Assembly (NCBI GenBank): GCA_014904985.1
Contig: MU129273.1
Coordinates: forward strand, 1 to 22,856
Source: Hydnum rufescens UP504
Lineage: Eukaryota; Basidiomycota; Agaricomycetes; Cantharellales; Hydnaceae
DNA: 22,856 bases
Direction of reading: 5' to 3'
Shown here: positions 20,169-22,856 of the stretch, one piece after another
Position numbering within the stretch: the first letter of the stretch is position 1
Layout: every line of letters begins with the position of its first letter
The notes under the pieces: model-generated
What the model saw: the letters and a program-made list of their open reading frames with translations, nothing else
What the model was told of the DNA's origin: nothing
Databases searched by the model: none
Translations under genes and position numbers: made by a program

Positions 20169-22856
20169 ATGTGGCCTGGCCTTATTCACAGCCTAACCAG
20201 TCTTCCGCCACCCAAACTGGTGTACGAACCTCTAAACGTCTTCTTGGAGAACCAGGTCCTCCTATCGATGATGTATGTTTGACTTGTTCTCATAGATATA
20301 GGATGTGCTGCGGTGCTAACGAACGTATAGAACCCCAAACAATGCTGTCGTCCAGGCAGGAACCGCGCCGTGTTGCCTTCCACTTCGGAATCCACAAGAG
20401 CCTCTGACGCATCTCCTGCTGACTGTCGCCACACTATCGGACATCCCTGGGGCCTCGAACATTCCTGGGCCCTTGAGTGATTCCGGATCCTCGAATGTCT
20501 CCCCATTATCCAACATCCCCGCGTCGTCGAACGTCCCCGCATCATCAGACGTCCCTGTGTCATCAAATGTCTCTGCATCATCGAACATCCCCGCATCATC
20601 GAACGTCCCCACATCATCTGCATCATTGAACGTCTCCGCATCATTGAACGTCTCTGCATCATCGAACATCCCTGTGTCATCGAATGTCCTTGCATCATCG
20701 AATGCCCCCATGTTATCAAACGCCCCCACATCATCAAACCTTCCTGTACCATCGAAGGGCCCCACACCATCCAATTTACCCGCACCATCGAACGTCCACA
20801 GACCCTTGGAGGTTTCTCCACCTGTTATATCCAGCGATGTCACTCCGCCCTCTGAACCTTCTGAGGCTGAAGTGAAGCGAGAACACACTCGATTGGATAC
20901 GGCTGCCCGCCGCGCTCGATATCTTAACTACATGAGAGCACTCATCGATTGCGTACCTGGTGGATGGCTGGTGGCTCCAGAGCTGCCGATTAAGGACTTG
21001 GATTGTATGGGGTACAGCTTCACCAGCGGGGAAGAGGACTCCTACATCTGTAGGACATTGTGTGTGATGCTGGGATCTACGGTGGACTGGTGGTCATATT
21101 CTGGCATGTGGGCGCTTGAGATCCTCTGGATCGTAGAAGACTTTATCATGCATCGGGCTCATGAGGACAACCTGTTTGTAATGCAATGGGTCGGTCTTTT
21201 CATTCAGCGCTGGTGGGATGCCTTTGAGGTCCATGATGTACAGGTATGATAACAGCTATCTCTACTTATATAGATATGTTCTCACATATTGTCTGCAGTT
21301 TCCTCGTGACAGCAATGTCAACTTGGATTTCATCTCCGATATCCCTTGTAGTGACGGCACTCACGTTTCTGTACGAAGGCCTTGCAGTCATCTGCCATCT
21401 GGTTTTGATATCGATTCCCCATCCTCAACCCCCAACAACGTTCCAACCCCTCGAGACCCCTCCTCTGGCCCAGCCCATAGACTTCCTCCCGCCGATGTTT
21501 TGGCATACGGATCTACTGTACCGAAACGTAAGCGCCGCAAGGCAGGGCGCCTCCCTGACAATGCTCTTGAGGTTCTAGCTGAAGCCAAGGAGAACATCAT
21601 GGCAATAGTAGAGCATGTGGATTCTGAGCTCCACTTGGGGGGCCCTGATGGAGTCTGGCATGCTATGGGTCTTACTCGTCGATCAGAGAAATCATCCCAA
21701 GTCTGGAATGCATTCCAGTCGCAACATGCTGTGCTGGAAGCTAGAGATCCTGACAGTAAGCCGGCTCGCATAGCATACTATAGGTGCCAAGTATTGATAT
21801 TGTTTTCAGCGGCTGCTGATGTGTATAAGGCAACAGTGAAGGCAGGATTCGAAGCTTGGAAATCTGAAGGCAAGGCATTAGACCCTGAAGCACAGACTCA
21901 GCGAGAGTCAGAGTTAATTGCATGGCATAACCAACACCTCCTTGAGAAAGAGGTAGCCAGTACACACCTTCCTGGCGGGCATATGAAACAGATGCTGAAA
22001 ATTCAATCACGCCTTGGAGAGGATGTGGGTGATCATTACTACTGTTGCTGACGTTGTTTTAACAGATCACTTTATCACGTTAGGCTACTTTAAACTTACT
22101 CAACCTTGGCATCTTTACGGTTTCATTCGTTGTCAATGTCTCCCTCGGTGATGTCGAAGCTACCGAAGCGAATGCCGTTGTCCACCCGAGCAAGTTGAGT
22201 CACAAGCTCTTCAGTGAAAAACACCCGCACATCCAGGAGTATCTGAATACCTTGGCTGGTGGTCTAGCGTAAGTTTTATCTAGGATTTCCATAGATCAGT
22301 TGTAACTCATCCATGAATTGATTTAGTGCGGAGATGGAAGATATACGACACCATGAAGCAGCGGAGGCCCTGCTGTCTAAGCGCTGGTGGACCACGGTTC
22401 AAAGGGACCAACGTGAGAACATTTCCAAGTTCCTAGTGAATATGTGGAGTACGTCCGATGTCTTGAAGAGATATGATATACGTTACTGAAATGATTGAAC
22501 AGATAACGCTTGCAGTGATACGCAAGATCATTGGGTGAAACCATCCTATGCACATCTCCTCGATCAACTCTATGCCCAGCGTTGGTGTATTGTGGACTAT
22601 CCAAATGACACTCGGCCCTGTCTAATGTGGCGACTAATCGGACTCTATCTTCGAGAGAATTGAAGAGTCTGCTCCAAGCCTTTGATTCCGACACTCCACC
22701 TCGCATTGTACCTTGGGCTGGTATGTGCATTTGTGGACACGCTCTGAGGTATACTAACTAATACAAGCACATAGGCTGATAAGGTTGCCAAAGATGGTGT
22801 GGACCTTCCACTTGAAACCTTGGGGCCTCCCGGCTGGTTGAGTCATGTGAGGTAGC
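20169..22856 (+). CDS. Uncharacterised protein with 6-residue repeats and an HMG-like segment (gene C), partial
   Basis: The exon model is ATG 20169-20272, 20331-21243, 21299-22024, 22084-22268, 22327-22448 and 22503 onward. All introns are 54-59 nt GT-AG and join in phase; the acceptor at 22083 is the least certain. The N-terminus (PPKLVYEPLNVFLENQVLL) is followed by about 20 units of an 18-bp repeat encoding (A/S)SSN(V/I)P. A globular block comes next (RRARYLNYMRALIDCVPGGWL ... DWWSYSGMWALEI). A basic linker (PKRKRRKAGR) follows. Then SSQVWNAFQSQH and the following helices (about 21690-21890) resemble the divergent HMG domain known from KDZ-transposon cargo proteins; that resemblance is tentative. 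A TGA at 22661-22663 interrupts the frame. Downstream sequence (for example VDLPLETLGPPGWLSHV, with a TACTAAC branch site at 22752) still looks coding, so either this is a lesion or the gene ends there. The window cuts the gene at its 3' end. Confidence 0.58.
20440..20805 (+). repeat. 18-bp coding minisatellite in gene C
   Basis: About twenty imperfect units of GCATCATCGAACGTCCCC (Ala-Ser-Ser-Asn-Val-Pro) lie in frame. One irregular unit near 20610-20630 keeps the frame. Units diverge toward both ends. The opposite strand shows a mirror-image long frame (FDDAGMFDDAET) that is a shadow of the repeat. Confidence 0.85.

Noticed and set aside
20186..20888. Long minus-strand frames rich in FDDA or MMQRRSM repeats
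   Set aside because: They are reverse-strand shadows of the 18-bp repeat in gene C, which has a supported multi-exon plus-strand model.
14100..22856. TET/JBP dioxygenase expected near KDZ elements
   Set aside because: I looked for the HxD...H...R pattern in genes A, B and C and found nothing convincing. It may lie outside the window or be absent.
1..22856. tRNA or rRNA genes
   Set aside because: No cloverleaf-like segment with A and B box consensus and no rRNA-like conserved stretch was noticed by reading. A tRNA or rRNA scan was not possible here.

Overview
This looks like a repeat-rich stretch of a basidiomycete genome, probably an agaricomycete. I base that on WD40 repeats of the fungal NACHT/HET-E type, two KDZ-superfamily (Kyakuja-Dileera-Zisupton) transposase loci, many short GT-AG introns of about 40-65 nt, and uncharacterised Pro/Ser-rich proteins with tandem repeats. 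No cellular housekeeping gene, rRNA or tRNA was recognised. The species cannot be named from the sequence.

The left part (1-9,700) is a decayed, almost CpG-free repeat landscape. It holds a broken WD40 gene (1-1590) and a 1.59-kb near-perfect foldback palindrome with an 8-bp target-site duplication (2299-3903). These are followed by a geneless stretch with a duplicated segment (3904-5405) and a KDZ transposase pseudogene on the minus strand (KDZ-1, 5406-7852). A second, non-palindromic copy of the foldback family (7853-9252) cuts KDZ-1 inside its zinc-cluster exon. A 160-bp array of exact 10-bp period follows (9541-9700).

The right part (about 9,770-22,856) is CpG-rich and much less decayed. 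A second KDZ transposase (KDZ-2, minus strand, 9772-13659) can be modelled in nine exons that splice in phase, with one in-frame stop and one probable 1-nt frameshift. Diverging from it across a repeat-bearing 444-bp gap is an uncharacterised plus-strand gene (gene A, 14104-15206) with a 15-bp minisatellite. Next, on the minus strand, is a Ulp1/C48 SUMO-protease-like gene (15137-15997) that stops at a second, unrelated foldback element (15998-16974). Two large uncharacterised plus-strand genes follow: gene B (17085-19883), and gene C (20169 to beyond the edge), which has an HMG-like segment.

KDZ elements of basidiomycetes are known to carry passenger genes, including TET/JBP dioxygenases and a divergent HMG-domain protein. 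The arrangement from KDZ-2 to gene C could therefore be one large cargo-bearing KDZ transposon, but neither outer terminus was identified and no TET/JBP domain was seen. The clearest biological signal is mutational. Differences between the repeat copies at CpG sites, and most of the stop codons in the left half, fit C-to-T decay of methylated cytosines or a RIP-like process.
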